A stretch of DNA of 64,000 nt from Colius striatus. Lineage: Eukaryota > Chordata > Aves > Coliiformes > Coliidae. Position numbers and translations under genes: made by a program. Under the pieces are notes generated by a model. That model did not search any database, was not told the DNA's origin, and saw only the letters and a program-made list of their open reading frames with translations. This document shows, one piece after another, positions 37,162 to 47,060 of this stretch (position 1 is the first letter of the stretch; each line of letters opens with the position of its first letter). Where the stretch lies: positions 6,392,001 to 6,456,000 of the forward strand of contig NC_084790.1 of assembly GCF_028858725.1 (NCBI RefSeq), read 5' to 3'.

Positions 37162-38540
37162 GTTCTGAGAGATGTGATGGCAGCAGTTTCTATGAGGAAA
37201 ACCTACCTGGATTATGACAGCTTTACTTGCACGTGTTTATTTCTCATAGCTGTCATTGGAGCCTCTTGCCTTTTCCAGACATGGTGTCATTTCACAACTG
37301 CTGTGACCTGCTGCTTTCATATTAATTTGCTTTTTCATGCTAAAGCCTGTGCTCTCCCCCTCCCATGCAAAAGGCTAAAATCTGGCCAACCTTGATACTT
37401 CAGTTGCATGACATAGGTATACAATGTCTTCGGTACAGAAATACACCTCAAAACCTCACAGCAGTATTTTGCAATGTTGCCCTCCTTTGCTGAAAGTAAT
37501 TATTGCCTAAAGTCTACCACTTTTTAGTTTTTCTCTTGGCAGTATTCCTGTTAGTGGTGGTGGAATTCACCTTTGCTTCTTCAGCTAGAAATGATTGTTG
37601 TAATCCACCAAGAACAACAACCCAGGCACCAGAAATCCTTGTTAAAATTCTGCTTCTGAGGCTGTTCAAACTTAAAGAGTGTCCCAGCTGCATATTTCTA
37701 CAGAAGTCAGCAACTGAAGCCTGGCCTCTTCAGCTGTTCAGACATCTTGGTTTAGTACCAAGGCACTGAGTGACAAGAGAGGCCAACAAAGACTGGGAAT
37801 TCCCCCTCCTGAGCTGTCCCATATGATAAAAAGGTGCTGGCCAGCCAGGGATAGTAACTACAGCCAAGGGCACATCTCTCCAACACACTTTCTTCTTCAC
37901 ACTACCTGCAGTAACCCTGACCCTGCACACGAGACAACACCTGGAAACACTATTAGCTGGTACTTGAAGACCTACACCTTCTTCATCTTCGTCCAGTATC
38001 ACTTGTATTCTTATGCTGCGACTGTATTAAGCACAGAGCTGAGGGAGCCTGGTTCTACTCAGTTTAAGACTGGAAACAACCTTGAAACTTGCCTGAACAC
38101 AGCTGTTTTCACATTAGTTGACGTCTTGGAATTCCTCCTGTGCTCTCTTCCCTGACTGGCAATACATCCTGTTTAGTCAACTTTGTACTCCCAGTAACTT
38201 GTGTGCCAAACCTCACTGGGCCCCCCTTTTCACAGATTATCAGCATCTGTCCTCTTACACAGAAAACAGCTGTAAATTGCTGAGCACTGAACGCCTTTGA
38301 TTGTGTTGTAAAATTATCAGTGGTTCTAAGCAAAGCAGATCCTTGTACTTCTGTCAGGACAGAGCTGCAGTGTGCTCCCTCTGACCATGACCAGAGTCAG
38401 CAATGGACCAGGACTCTGGTTCTCTTCTTTTCGCTGCAGTTATGCCCATCAGCAATTAGTGTCAGGCTTTATGTTTAACTCTTACCCTCTTTGCTTCAGA
38501 TTTCCCAGCGTTAGAGAAGTGTGTAATACTTCCACAGAGA
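36011..38540. other. Intergenic DNA between convergent DCAF10 and SLC25A51
   Basis: No coding similarity, RNA gene or mobile element is recognised in this stretch. A (CT)n run at 37129-37156 is the only obvious repeat. The open frames are short and unsupported. Confidence 0.5.
37129..37156 (+). repeat. (CT)n microsatellite
   Basis: About fourteen CT units in intergenic DNA, followed by an imperfect pyrimidine tail. Confidence 0.92.
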
Positions 38541-38549
38541 AACAGAATG

Positions 38550-40288
38550 CAAATCTTTTTATTCCATCAAGGAGTGATTACAAAAAACAGTACACTGGTA
38601 AAAATCAGATTCTGCCAGTAACAAACATTCAGTAAACATTTTATTTAGATGCAAATAATCACAACATTTGGATACAAGAATGCTCACTTGTGCCTGGTCA
38701 TTTTTGACTGTGAAGCTCGGGACAACAGTATGGAAATACACTGATTACAATCAATATGTGATGACAGTTCAGCAAGTGGAAAACTCAAGAAAAGTAATAG
38801 CTGATCCAAAACTTGAGGAAAAGACCAATTCAGACCAGTTTCTGAAAGCTTTCCTGTCCCTCATCGTTCAAAAAAATTGTTTTATTTATATAGTTTTGTA
38901 CAATAAAATCCCCCTGGAGACTCAAATGCTTTTTGTTAAGACCCGCATCTGATTCATGGTCATGCTTGCTCTTCTGTCCCTTTCTCTAAGGCCTGAAGTC
39001 TTTCATCTCTCAATTCCCAAGCCCATAAAACACAATACTTCATTTTTCTCTAAGTCTTTTTCAACACTCACCTACAGAAGTGCTCAAACACATCTCCAAA
39101 TGCTGTATCTTTCCTACCTAGTGGCTTCTAGGGTTGTCTTTGGCTGTTAACCTCTCCAACACTTACTCACCTCCACTGAAGAGGGTAATACCCAGAAACC
39201 TCATCTTATCAGTGCTACTGTACAGTTCTGTCTTATAGAACTGTTCAAGAGTACACATCAAGCAGGCAGAACTACAAGTTGCAGGTAAAATATCTTACTG
39301 TGATCCATTATTCCACAGCCCAGATGATACAGAAGTAATTTGCAAAATACCATATACCTAAGTACAACAGAGCTCTGTGTTTGTGAAGAGCTGCAGGAAT
39401 CCACGACTTACAGAAAGGGATGTCTTCTCTCTGGCCCTACAGCTGTAAGCAACAGAAAAAGCAGCAAGGCAAAAAGTGTGCAACAGACTCCATGTTTACA
39501 AGTACAAGGGGTTTTTTTTAACATGGAAGGACACTTTAAAGCTTTAGTGAATTTTCTGTTTCATTCCTTCCACTTTTCCCTTTACACATGAAGGCACACA
39601 CGTACACACACAGTCACTTTGAATCTGAGTCAGCTTGCACTGAAGGTAAACACTCAGTAGCTACTCTTGGGCTGCTGAATGAAACGTTCATCTTAAAGCC
39701 ATGCATCAAAAGGGCTGGCAGGAGGGTTTGCGTGGGCTTAGATTAAGCTCGAAGTAGTAAACTTCAATCATCCCCATCTGGATCTGTCCTTTTAGCTTTA
39801 AACAGTAAGGAGTATTTAGGACCCTAAAACATTTGAAAATGCAGTTCTCAAGTTGAGGATTTTGAAGTTTAACTGGCAAGGGAATCACTTTTCATCAGCC
39901 TCCTCCTCGATTGTCACGTTCTACAATGAGGACAGCGGAGCACGTTCCGTCAGAGTGTTAATACATTTTGGGAGTGATAGAGAAGAAGCTGCTGCACTGA
40001 TACAAGTCTCTCCTTTTTTTCTTTTCTTTTCTTTTTTTTAAAAAACAAACCTAAACAAACAACAAAAACACTTGTATTTGTCTATATCTCCATTATATCT
40101 CCATTATGTCAGGAAATAAATACTTTAAAAAGTTCATCTTAATTGCACCAAGGTTTCGATGCATCACCATCCACCCCGTAAATATTGAAGGCCAAGACTA
40201 ACTAGGCAGGCACTGTTCCCTGGGATTAAGTGACATCATATGTGCCAATCCCCAAACGAAGAGAAGAGCCAAAGGAAGAGAGTGGTTT
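38550..40288 (-). other. SLC25A51 3' UTR (probable)
   Basis: Downstream of the SLC25A51 stop on the minus strand there is no other gene. Minus-strand AATAAA hexamers (TTTATT on the plus strand) occur near 38558 and 38640, in an A/T-rich setting suited to a transcript end. A TTTTCTTTTC-rich pyrimidine tract lies at about 40012-40040. The extent of the UTR is inferred from these signals only. Confidence 0.4.
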
Positions 40289-41167
40289 TCACAACAGCTT
40301 TAGCAAGAACTCATAGGTTGCATTGATGATGCCCCAGGACATGACGGAACGATGGTAATTCAGGTGGGCTCCTCTGAAAAGGTGGATCAGTTTTCTATCA
40401 CGTTCCAGCCAGATCTTCACAAAAACTTTGGAGAAGGACTGAAATTCGCCACCAATTTGAGCTTGCATGCGAGTCTTTACAACGTTCACTGGGAAAAACA
40501 AGAATCCCAGCATGGCACCCAACAGCCCTCCACAGATAAAGTCATTGATCAAATGAGTGCTGTACGAAGTTGCTTCAGGCAAAAACTGTTTGATAGGTCC
40601 CCGCAGCCCAAAGAAGAGTACGTTACTGGGCCCATTTCGGAGGAGAATAGGCACCAATCCCCGATAATACTCTCTAATCCCATAGACTTTCAGCACCTTG
40701 AAAGCCTGGTAAGTGTTTGTAAATTTATCATGGTGCTTGTAGTCCTGAAGCAAAGTCTGAACTCGCTCAAAGGGGGTAAGAACAGCTTCCGTGGTCCCCG
40801 CGAGCACTGCTGCCACACTGCGAGTGAGGAGCTCGGGGGAGTTTGTGTGGCTATGGAGCAGGGAGGAGAAATCTTCGTACAAGCCAAACATCAGAGCCAG
40901 CGTTGTCGTTTTCTGCATCAAGGGAGGAAGGATGCCACGGTAGAGGTTGCGAATGCCGTCCTTCTGCAGCTGATGGACCGCATCCTTTGTTTTCAAGCCA
41001 TACAGCTGCTGCCGGAAGAGGACCTTCTGGATGGGAAAAGTCACTGCTATGTTTGTGAAAGCTGCACAGTAGCCACAAAGGTAATGTTTACCAGAGGTAG
41101 CCATTACGTCGTTGCTTAGGTGATGTTCCTCTGAACCTGGTGGGGCAGAACTTTCCGAATCCATCAT
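40289..41167 (-). CDS. SLC25A51: SLC25A51, mitochondrial NAD+ carrier (main coding exon)
   Basis: This mitochondrial-carrier protein brings NAD+ across the inner membrane. From the MMDSES start at 41167 it has 292 residues, close to the human protein (about 297), in one exon. The three carrier repeats show degenerate signature motifs [18 protein letters not shown] and PVNVVKTRM; other landmarks are [41 protein letters not shown] and the end [12 protein letters not shown]. The exon starts at 41205 after an acceptor ending CGTAG. The frame stays open through that acceptor, and a first exon with an in-frame ATG is predicted at 45227-45212, which would add eighteen residues at the N-terminus. The gene is convergent with DCAF10. 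The reading frame is undamaged. SLC25A52 is a primate retrocopy, so this locus is the parental gene by synteny. Confidence 0.96.
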   Translation of the reverse strand: MMDSESSAPPGSEEHHLSNDVMATSGKHYLCGYCAAFTNIAVTFPIQKVLFRQQLYGLKTKDAVHQLQKDGIRNLYRGILPPLMQKTTTLALMFGLYEDFSSLLHSHTNSPELLTRSVAAVLAGTTEAVLTPFERVQTLLQDYKHHDKFTNTYQAFKVLKVYGIREYYRGLVPILLRNGPSNVLFFGLRGPIKQFLPEATSYSTHLINDFICGGLLGAMLGFLFFPVNVVKTRMQAQIGGEFQSFSKVFVKIWLERDRKLIHLFRGAHLNYHRSVMSWGIINATYEFLLKLL

Positions 41168-41683
41168 CCTGTTTTTCTTACTGTAGTATCTCTCAGCTCT
41201 GCTTCCTACGTCAAAAAAGAAAAGATCAAACATGAGCTGGATCATCCAAACAGCATCTGCTGTGTTGTGACACAGCAGGAAAGCCCATCAAATATGGAGG
41301 AGAAAAGTGATAAGTAACAGATATGACGGACGTTGTGCAGTTTCCTGCTGAAGTCTCAGGGACCTGAAAAAGTGGCACTTTAAAATGAAAACAGAAATAA
41401 ATTGGGAAGGAAACATGAGATATGAACTCCCAAAGTACTACATGACAGCTGGCAAGAGGAAGTTTACACATCGGATTTCCCTGTCACAAGGAACTCCGAC
41501 AGCAGAGGGTCTGCTCTCACACTTACAAAACACACATCACCAGGCTGGAGGTGGTGGGGTCAGAGGAGTGTCTAAGAGAAAAGAAATAAAAAGTGAGTAA
41601 AGGAGATGCAGTACCATTACAAATTCTCATCATGCTACTCTGCTGTTACCTGTGGCAGAAAACAACAGACAACTTCAATAACT

Positions 41684-42186
41684 TGTCATGCTTTAACTCT
41701 GCCACCAACTAAGCACCACACAGCCACCCACCTGCTCTCTGCCTTGTCCTGGTAGGATGGAAGGGAGAATCAGAAGGGTAAAATAACGTAAAGGGTAAAA
41801 TAAGGGAGAAATAAACTCACAGGTTGAGATAAAAACAGTTTAGTAATTAATATGGAAAGAAAAAAGCATATGAAGGGGAAAAATGAAAAGACATATGAAA
41901 ATAAAACCCAAGGGATGCAAGTGAAAACAACTGCTTGCCACCAACAGACTGGGGCCCAGCCAGTCAGGGGTCCTGGATGTGTCCCCTCCCAAATTCCTGT
42001 GCCCCCTCAGCCTATTGGCTGGTCGGGCAGATGAGGAGGAGAACAGTCCTTCAACGCTGTTCCAGCACTGCTCAGCAGTAACCAACACATCCCTGTGTTA
42101 CCAACACCATTTTCACAACAAATCCAAAACACAGCCCCCTACAGGCTAATATGAAGAAAGTTAACTCTGTCCTAGCCAAAACTACA
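41684..42186 (-). mobile_element. Solo LTR of an endogenous retrovirus, ERVL-like avian family
   Basis: About 0.5 kb. Read on the minus strand it starts TGTAGTTTTGGCTAGGACAG and ends GTTAAAGCATGACA, matching the common avian LTR that begins with a TGTxGTTTTGGCTGGGATAGAG-type sequence and ends with a TTAAACCACGACA-type sequence. Internal landmarks of that LTR (ACACAGGGATGTGTTGGTTA, TACTGCTGAGCAGTGCT, GAGGGGACAC, TGTGTGGTGCTTAGTTG) are all visible. The element is in the same orientation as SLC25A51, within its 5' intron. No clear target-site duplication and no internal region; it is moderately diverged. Confidence 0.85.
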
Positions 42187-43805
42187 CAAGGGTAATCACA
42201 GGCTTACATTAAACAAGAACACTTCTAACACAGTTTTGAAAGTTTCTGAAAGTTCAGCTAATTAACCTGCAGCCTCATCTGCCGAGAAAGACAGTGCTTT
42301 GAACACATGCTTGACATTCCTGTTCTGGCAAGAAGTTTAAGACCTTGAGCTTGGCTGGATCTGAGGCCCTGAAGGACATGTAAACATGAGGCAGTTCTAC
42401 CAAATAAAGCAGAGAAGAACTGAAGCAACAATTGTTTGTCATTTAAGATGGGATTCCTTATTCAGCAATTATAAAAAGCTGTTTTTGCAGCTGATCCAAA
42501 CCCTAACTTCCATTACAACACAGTCCGAGTTAAGTCAGTAACAATCGGCTACTGATGTTACTGTTGGTGGTTTTTGAACTTCAGACACTCCCCATCAGCA
42601 ACATGCACAATTTCAAAATGGCATCTGGGGCTAATATCCCTGCCTGGCATGAGGATCTGTTTCTCAAGGTACAGCCATCACAGGCTGTTATGGGATGGAC
42701 ACGTGGCAGAAACCAGCTGGATTGCTCAAAGCAATCTGATGGGTTATTTTCACCAAGTATATAGTCTATTTTTTAAAACAAAACACATATATACCTGAAC
42801 TGGCTTTTCCCCTACAGTTACATGCGATTTAATCCTTTAGGAGCTGGCAAGTCAAAATGCCATCCAAGTAATTTACAAAGATGAAAGTCAATACGGGAAG
42901 TAACGTCACAGACAGGGACTCACGTTAGACAGCTTGTACACCACTTTATGTATGCACCAGTTACTTTATATATGCACCAGTTTAGGGTATTCTTCAGATT
43001 ACTGTAGGTCTAGTAGCATATACCAAAAAAGACACACCTGCAGATGTGCTGGTCTTGGACAGGGGACACTGGGTCATGCCAATTCAAGCAAGACAGTGTG
43101 GACAAATCCAACCAGAGATGACACAGTTAAGGGGATGATTCAAGAGGCCTTTGACATCCAGTTAATTTTACTGGTGACAGCTGCCTGCAGCCAAAACATA
43201 TTTTTCAAAATAAACTCATATACATATATATTTTTAAATAAAAAAAAGAGATAGACACCTTTAGTCTAGTTTCAGAAGCTAAATGCTTCTTTTGGCATAA
43301 CTGCTGCAGTTACTGCAGCAATCCTCACGTAAGGAACTTGTCACGCCTCTGAGTTGAGAACTTGAAAGAGCCAGGCACAAGAAGTCCTCCCAGAAGTGTT
43401 TATGAAAGAACTCTTGCTTTCAGACATAACTTGCAAGGCCTGTACCACCTACAAGCACAGCACAGCAGCCACTTTATTAGAACTTAACAGAAAGGAAACA
43501 GCTCTCAAAAAACCCAAAAAGGAATAAAAGGTTTTGGATCAACAGCATTGCCTGTTCATACAATCCCACACATGGTGCTGTACACCCCATTTACACACAG
43601 AAGTGCCCTCCTCAACCCAGGAGCCAATTTCAGAGTGCTCTGAGCAAAGAGGCACACATGATTGTTTTGGACATCCTGTTCCCTGATCCAAGGTCCATAC
43701 AGCAGGTGCCTGCCCCCACCACCATAATGCAGTATGCACATCTATTGCTTGTGAAGGATTTCAACCTATTTATCTGCCTATACCGAATCTCAGGGAAAGG
43801 CACCT

Positions 43806-44226
43806 TGAAAGCAGAACAGGACCACCTAGAGTAGGTCACACAGGAACTCAGCCCGGTGGGTTTTGAGTGTCCCCAGAGACTCCACAACCCATCTGGGCAG
43901 CCTGTTCCAGTGCTCCCTCACCCTCACAGGGAAGAAATTCTTCCTTGTATTTCTTTGGAACCTCTTATATTCCTCTTATATTCCTCTTGTACCCGTTGCT
44001 CCTTGTCCTGACATTGGACATCACTGAGAACAGCCTGGCTCCATCCTCCTGATGACTACCCTTTATGTATTTGTAACCATTAATGAGGCCACCCCTCAGT
44101 CTCCTCTTCTCCAAGCTGAAGAGCCTCAGCTCCCTCAGCCTCTCATCGTACGAGAGGTGCTCCACTCCCTCTTCATCTTGGCCCTGTGCTGAACTCTCTC
44201 TAGCAGCTCCCTGTCCTTCCTGAACC
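43806..44226 (-). mobile_element. CR1 LINE 3' portion, antisense
   Basis: The plus strand reads the reverse complement of CR1, from 'ggaccacctagagtaggtcacacagg' through 'catctgggcagcctgttccagtgctc' to 'ctctctagcagctccctgtccttcc'. It is a 5'-truncated copy inside the SLC25A51 5' intron and is similar in extent to the CR1 at 25551. Confidence 0.93.
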
Positions 44227-45211
44227 TTAAAAATGCTGACATGTGGCCCACTAGGTCCCAAAAACACAGCAGAAAGACTAAGGCAAAGAACATTTGCTAC
44301 TCAACACTGCATTAGATCTCTGTATTTATAACACTGGTTAGAAAGGGCGTTGTTTCCCATCCTGACAACTAACCCGATACCTCGGAAGTCCTCCTGGCCC
44401 AGTCACAGTTTAAGATTATCGTGGGAACTGAATGCTGGTTCAATCAGTTTGCCAGACAAGGCCACAAACTCACACTTCTTTTGTCATCAAGTATAAGAAC
44501 TACCCACCCTCAACAACGAGCCAAACGCTGAAGATGCCTTGCTGTGTCAGTTAACACGGAAGGTTTACCGACTGGTTCACTTCTCTCTCCAGATCATCTA
44601 CCGCTGTCCCACAACGCCAGGTTACCAACTCGGGGCTCGACCGCCCGTGGCTTCTGACCGGCGTCAGCTCGCGGCGAGTTCCCGCAGCACGCTCCGACTC
44701 CCGCCGTGCGACCGCCCGGGCAAACTCTCCCGGGCAAACCCGCCGAGGAGACCTCAGCGCTCCCGACGACGCTGGTGAGGCCGCCCGGCCGCGGCGCCGG
44801 TGTGCCGGGCCCGCTCGGCCGCGACCGCAGCCCCGACGGGGCTCGGCACCAGGCGACCTGAAAGCGAACAGCCACACACGGGTCAGCGAGGCGCAAACAG
44901 CGAGGCCGCGCCGGCAGGCCGAGCGACAACACCCGCCTCTCCCGCGCGGCCCGCCGGCTCGGGGCCCGCAGCGCCGCCCCGCCCCGCCCCGCGGCACAGC
45001 GGGCAGCCGCGCCAAGGCCGCGCTGGCGCTCAAGGTCAGGCCGGCGGCGCGGCGAAGCGTGAGGCGGCGGCTGCGGCCCGCGCCCGGAGGCACCGCGCGG
45101 CCCGCGCCCCCGCCCCGCCGCGCCTGCGCGCCCGCCCTGCCCTGCCGGGCCCCTCCCGCACTGCCGGGCCGCACCGCGCTCGGCACGGCCGGGCCCCGCC
45201 TCGGGACGCAC

Positions 45212-45227
45212 CTGCGGCCGTTGCCAT
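45212..45227 (-). CDS. SLC25A51: Predicted first coding exon of SLC25A51 (N-terminal extension)
   Basis: On the minus strand a perfect GCCGCCATGG context places an ATG at 45227, followed by sixteen bases and a strong donor CAG|GTGCGT at 45212/45211. Joining to the acceptor at 41205 keeps frame and yields [18 protein letters not shown] directly before the conserved MMDSES. The extension is basic. If the transcript starts upstream, this ATG would be met first. No transcript evidence is available, so the exon is a prediction. Confidence 0.5.
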
Positions 45228-45235
45228 GGCGGCTG

Positions 45236-45292
45236 CGGGACGGGACGGGACGGGACGGGACGGGACGGGACGGGACGGGACGGGACGGGACG
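45236..45292 (-). repeat. (CCCGT)n microsatellite at SLC25A51 promoter
   Basis: About eleven perfect GGGAC units on the plus strand, which read GTCCC/CCCGT in the direction of SLC25A51 transcription. The array starts about ten bases upstream of the predicted ATG at 45227, mirroring the placement of the array at 5869-5940 beside the AhpD-like gene. Confidence 0.95.
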
Positions 45293-45532
45293 GAGCCTCC
45301 GCCAGCCGCCCGACCCGGCGCGGCCCTGCCCGGCCCGGCCCCGCAGCCTGCGCCGTGCGCGCGCCGCCGCCTGACGCAGCCGCGCGGCCTGACGCACGAG
45401 GTGACGCTCCCCCTGCACGTGACGCAGGGGACGGGCGGGGCGGTGCTACCCGCTGCCCCCCGCCTCGGCCAATCAGGCAGCAGCGCGGGGCGCGCGCCGG
45501 CCCCGCCCCAGGCCCCGCCCACTGCCGCGCCC

Positions 45533-46215
45533 GCGCCGGGCGGAGGCGAGCGCGGGGCGGAGGCGAGCGCGGGGCGGAGGCGAGCGCGGGGCGGAGGCGA
45601 GCGGAGGCGGGCGCGGGGCGGAGGCGGGCGCGGGGCGGAGGCGAGCGGAGGCGAGCGCGGGGCGGAGGCGGGCGCGGGGCGGAGGCGAGCGGAGGCGGGC
45701 GCGGGGCGGAGGCGGGCGCGGGGCGGAGGCGAGCGCGGGGCGGAGGCGAGCGGAGGCGGGCGCGGGGCGGAGGCGAGCGCGGGGCGGAGGCGAGCGCGGG
45801 GCGGAGGCGAGCGCCGGGCGGAGGCGAGCGCGGGGCGGAGGCGGGCGCGGGGCGGAGGCGAGCGCGGGGCGGAGGCGGGCGGAGGCGGGCGCGGGGCGGA
45901 GGCGGGCGGAGGCGGGCGCGGGGCGGAGGCGGGCGGAGGCGAGCGCGGGGCGGAGGCGAGCGCGGGGCGGAGGCGAGCGGAGGCGGGCGGAGGCGAGCGC
46001 GGGGCGGAGGCGAGCGCGGGGCGGAGGCGGGCGGAGGCGGGCGGAGGCGAGCGCGGGGCGGAGGCGAGCGCGGGGCGGAGGCGGGCGGAGGCGGGCGGAG
46101 GCGAGCGCGGGGCGGAGGCGAGCGCGGGGCGGAGGCGAGCGCGGGGCGGAGGCGAGCGCGGGGCGGAGGCGAGCGCGGGGCGGAGGCGAGCGCGGGGCGG
46201 AGGCGAGCGGAGGCG
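45533..46215 (+). repeat. GC-rich minisatellite (17- and 11-bp units)
   Basis: Nearly 0.7 kb is built from a 17-bp unit of the type GAGCGCGGGGCGGAGGC, with A/G variation at one site, interspersed with a shorter GAGCGGAGGCG-type unit. The array is strongly G-rich on the plus strand, and GGGCGG boxes recur at nearly every long unit. It is open in several frames on both strands, which reflects composition and not coding. It lies upstream of SLC25A51. Confidence 0.96.
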
Positions 46216-46433
46216 CTCCCGGGCCGCCGGGTCTGCTGAGGCCGGGGGGAGGGCGAGGGAGGTTGGTGAGAAGCTGCCTTAGCACCAGATTCTGCCGGTC
46301 GGAGGGATGGTCCTGAGCAGGGCACCGCGGGCATTCTTCCACGACAGAACATCGTCGAGAGGACTCCTGTCAGAGCCCGGGCGGCCCCAGGGTTCTCAGG
46401 GACTTGTGTCCCCGACGGCTGGGAGGCTGGTGC

Positions 46434-47060
46434 TGTTGCAGATACACAGTTATTTCACTTAACAACTTATCATCACAATGAGTAGTCAAGCACTTGTTAA
46501 GCACTTGTTAATCACCTAGTAATAGTTCAATCAATTAGCTAAGCACTTGCAAATAACACCTATTGATTAAGTAGGTATTCATCTGAATCACATAAGGATC
46601 AAACTGCAAGAGTTACATACCACATCTGATGGGGACCTGTTACCTTAGCTACGAGACCCCGGTGAATGTAATTGTTAGGTTACCTTAGCTGTCACCTTAA
46701 CTACAAGACCCTGGTGAATGTATTCGTTAGGTTACCTTGGCTGTTACGTTGATTGTTACTAAAACAAAGAGATTGATATCTTTTTTTGACCAATCACTGT
46801 GAGTTTGGAGAGTTTGTGTTTGTTGGGAACCAATCAAGGTGAAGGGCTAAATTGATAGATGGACATTTGATGCATGCTTGTGTTGGCAAATGTGATTCTT
46901 TTGTTTGAGCTGTATAAAAACCCTGAGAATGGTAACTAACAACGAAGCACGTAAGGAGGAGCTATCCCCCGTGTTTTCCCAGCGCTGCATAATAAAGAAG
47001 TGCCTGCTTATCTGCATTCCTGTGTAGGTACGTTTTTCGCGGTTGCGGATCCGTGCAACA
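46434..47060 (+). mobile_element. Solo LTR of an endogenous retrovirus, ERVK/ERV1-like
   Basis: An element of about 627 bp bounded by the perfect inverted ends TGTTGC and GCAACA. It contains a TATA box (TGTATAAAAACC, about 46911), a polyadenylation signal (AATAAAG, about 46991) and a T/G-rich end, in plus orientation: the U3-R-U5 order of a retroviral LTR. An internal near-repeat of about 50 bp (GGTTACCTTAGCT...) is present in U3. No internal region or clear target-site duplication is seen. It lies between the minisatellite and the FBXO10 remnant. Family assignment is tentative. Confidence 0.82.

Larger units (their letters stand above)
41206..45211 (-). other. SLC25A51 5' intron (probable)
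   Basis: The interval between the acceptor at 41205 and the predicted donor at 45211 holds an LTR (41684-42186), a CR1 copy (43806-44226) and otherwise unassigned sequence. Additional 5' UTR exons cannot be excluded. Confidence 0.55.
44590..46300. promoter_or_regulatory. CpG island, SLC25A51 promoter
   Basis: CpG-dense DNA covers the predicted first exon of SLC25A51, a pentamer array and the minisatellite. A CCAAT-type sequence (GGCCAATCAGG, about 45467-45477) and ACGTGACGCA-type elements near 45415-45426 lie upstream of the predicted start in the SLC25A51 direction. Whether it also once drove FBXO10 on the plus strand is unknown. Confidence 0.7.

Noticed and set aside
40352-41119. 255-codon plus-strand frame overlapping SLC25A51
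   Set aside because: It is the antisense shadow of a conserved carrier exon.
45036-46352. Very long open frames (289 to 479 codons) on both strands across the minisatellite
   Set aside because: They are made of Arg/Gly/Ala or Pro/Arg/Leu repeats produced by a GC-rich array without stop codons and have no domain; composition explains them.
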